A stretch of DNA of 64,000 nt, taken from contig CM057142.1 of assembly GCA_029964075.1 (NCBI GenBank), positions 30,506,392-30,570,391 of the forward strand. Direction: 5' to 3'. This document shows, in pieces, positions 62,440-64,000 of the stretch. The DNA comes from Patiria pectinifera (taxonomy: Eukaryota > Echinodermata > Asteroidea > Valvatida > Asterinidae). The notes below the pieces were generated by a model. The model did not search any database. It had not been told where the DNA came from and saw only the letters and a program-made list of their open reading frames with translations. Each line of letters begins with the position of its first letter. Within the stretch, counting starts at the first letter, position 1. A program made the translations under genes and the position numbers.

Positions 62440-64000
62440 GACGGCTGCACATCACCTCGCCTATCCTCTTCGGGCCCTAGGCCACAGCCCATAAGGCTGC
62501 AAGGCTATCTCCAGCGGTCATTGTCTCTGACTACGGTCTTGGTTTGGCTCCGTAACTGCCACCCCATTCCTTTCTCTCATTCTCCAGTATACGTCTCCAC
62601 GTTGTTTTCGGGCGGCCAACTTTCCTCTTGCCTTCTGGAGCCAAGGAAAATGCCGTCATGCAAAGGCTGTTGTCTTCCATTCTCAGTACATGACCGATCC
62701 ATTTCCACCTCCTTACTTTGGCTTCATCGCTTATCCGACTCATATTTGTTTTTCTTGAGTATGACTTCAATTTTAAATATTCTTTTAAATAAGAACTTTG
62801 CATGGCGGTGGTGTAAACTAGTGAGGGTTTTCGGTAACACCATGTGAAAGAATCTCTTTTGAGAAGATGTGTGGTTCTGAAAGAACCAGCTGGTTGTGAC
62901 ACTCGACGTTCCAATACGTATGCTGTGAGGAACTGGAAAGTGTCCAATAATTTTCTGTTATCGACTTGATTGATTTTCCATGTGACGCATTTATAATATA
63001 GAAGAACAGACACTACCAGTGAATCTGTTTGAAATCCGTATTTCTTGGATCTTCATCAATGCAACTTACTCTTGCCTTGCAGGTTCGATTGTGTATGTCT
63101 TCTCCCCCTGCGCCTTGGATAACGTTAGCACCCAGGTATTTGTACTGCTCGACCTCGTGAAGCTATTATAAGATCTAGTGTTTATTTTCAGAACTTCTGT
63201 TTTCTTGGTGTTTACTTTCAAACTGGTTTTTGCTGCATAATCAGTTAGCCTCGTCCCTTTAGTCTGCATTTGACGGCAGAGATGACACAAGCGCAATCAT
63301 CTGCGAAATCCAAATCTTCCAGTTTTGACGCAAATTTCCATCCAATCCCTACATTGTTTCCTTCTGTTGTAGGTCCTATGCTTCATTATCCAGTCCACTA
63401 CAATAAGGAAGATAAACCCGGACATCCCATCTTCTTGTTTCACTCCAGTTTTGACCTTGACTCACTCTGACTCTTCGCCTTCTTCTAATACGGCCCATTC
63501 ACTGTAACCGTACAAGATATTTACAGGCTGATTAGCTTTGGTGGTATCCCATAGCTAGCCATGATCTTCTATAGGCTGTCCATGTTTGGAGTCAAATGCT
63601 TTTTCAAAGTCCACAAATGTAACATTCAAGGTCGACTGCCACTCGACGACTTGCTCAATAATTTGTTCAGGATAAGTATCTGCTCCACATTATTTCTTCC
63701 TTGTCCAAATCCAGCCTGTTCAGCTCTCAACTTCTTGTTTACTCCGGCTCTGATCCTATCGATAAACACTCTCCAAGATTCTTCGTTAGGGACAGATAAT
63801 GACGTATACCACGCCAATTTCCACATCCATAACCTTTCTTTGGCATTTTGACAATAAGGTCTCGTTTCCATGCCTTTGGAACCTTTTCTTCATGCCATAT
63901 TGTCTTGAACAGGTCAGAAAGCCAGTCTACAGATGTGTCTGTGTCCACTTTCAACAACTCTGCGGTAATCTCGTCTTGACCCATTTAGCTTTTCTGAAGC
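62440..64000 (-). mobile_element. Decayed RTE-like LINE, continues past the window
   Basis: On the - strand, in order: DEITAELLKVD, PKAWKRDLIVKMPKKGYGCG, NWRGI, FIDRIRAGVNKKLRAEQAGF, GQGRNNVEQILIL, a FADD-containing LEDLDFADDCACVISAVK (about 63276-63329), KTSLKVNTKKTEVLKI, and the C-terminal RRWKWIGHVLRMEDN / PEGKRKVGRPKTTWRRIL (62560-62760). This order and the GHVLRM/GRPKTTW tail are typical of RTE-type non-LTR elements. Broken by several frameshifts; the 5' part lies beyond 64000. Confidence 0.85.
62531..63984 (-). pseudogene. RTE-like reverse transcriptase pseudogene
   Basis: Coding remains of the element above in pieces 63739-63984, 63626-63871, 63066-63296 and 62531-63013 on the - strand. 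The piece 63300-63600, which should hold the palm A motif and the GV-QGC region, is poorly preserved. No complete enzyme. Confidence 0.8.

Overview
This is a stretch of AT-rich animal nuclear DNA. It carries one well-conserved, intron-rich gene on the + strand in a sea of transposon remnants. Spliceosomal introns (GT-AG), tRNA-derived SINEs, CR1/L2- and RTE-like LINE fragments, TTAA/TA/TAA/8-bp-duplication DNA elements and abundant (ACATGT)n palindromic microsatellites point to a marine invertebrate. An echinoderm or another deuterostome is my best guess, but that is inference. There is nothing prokaryotic or viral.

The gene is an EML/EMAP (echinoderm microtubule-associated protein-like) gene. 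Eighteen coding exons from 10074 to 48587 join with perfect phase continuity into a 703-residue protein. It has a short basic Ser/Pro/Arg-rich N-terminus (about residues 1-70), the HELP motif (about 73-150) and a WD-repeat tandem propeller to the C-terminus. The first coding exon (10074-10192) has an in-frame upstream stop, so it begins a short isoform. Another exon-like block at 5314-5518 ends in the same phase and could join exon 2 directly, suggesting a longer isoform whose start lies upstream. The 3' region after the stop holds an exact-looking 423-bp tandem duplication; the first AATAAA downstream is at 52389.

Layout: 1-5100 is repeats (a probable LINE 3' end, a pogo-like element split by a SINE, and a 5'-truncated CR1/L2-like LINE). 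5314-48587 is the EML gene, with introns full of short non-autonomous DNA transposons. 48588-52400 is the probable 3' UTR and flank. 52440-54050 holds MITE and tRNA-like repeats. 54735-56385 is a roughly 320-bp satellite array. 56400-61200 is AT-rich DNA with one array-bodied transposon and no recognisable exons. 62440-64000 is a decayed RTE-type LINE on the - strand, running off the window.

The most interesting signal is a recurring architecture in unrelated-looking short transposons. Elements with clear 8-bp target duplications (19092-19429, 21976-22225, 26182-26768, 44667-45169, probably 59391-59934) have very short inverted ends. In most of them the interior consists almost entirely of one short motif repeated many times, in opposite orientation on the two sides. 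The motif differs in each element. A TTAA-targeting group (17342, 18395, 39347, 46216) shows the same layout with another motif. These look like non-autonomous elements built from expanded subterminal, possibly transposase-binding, repeats.
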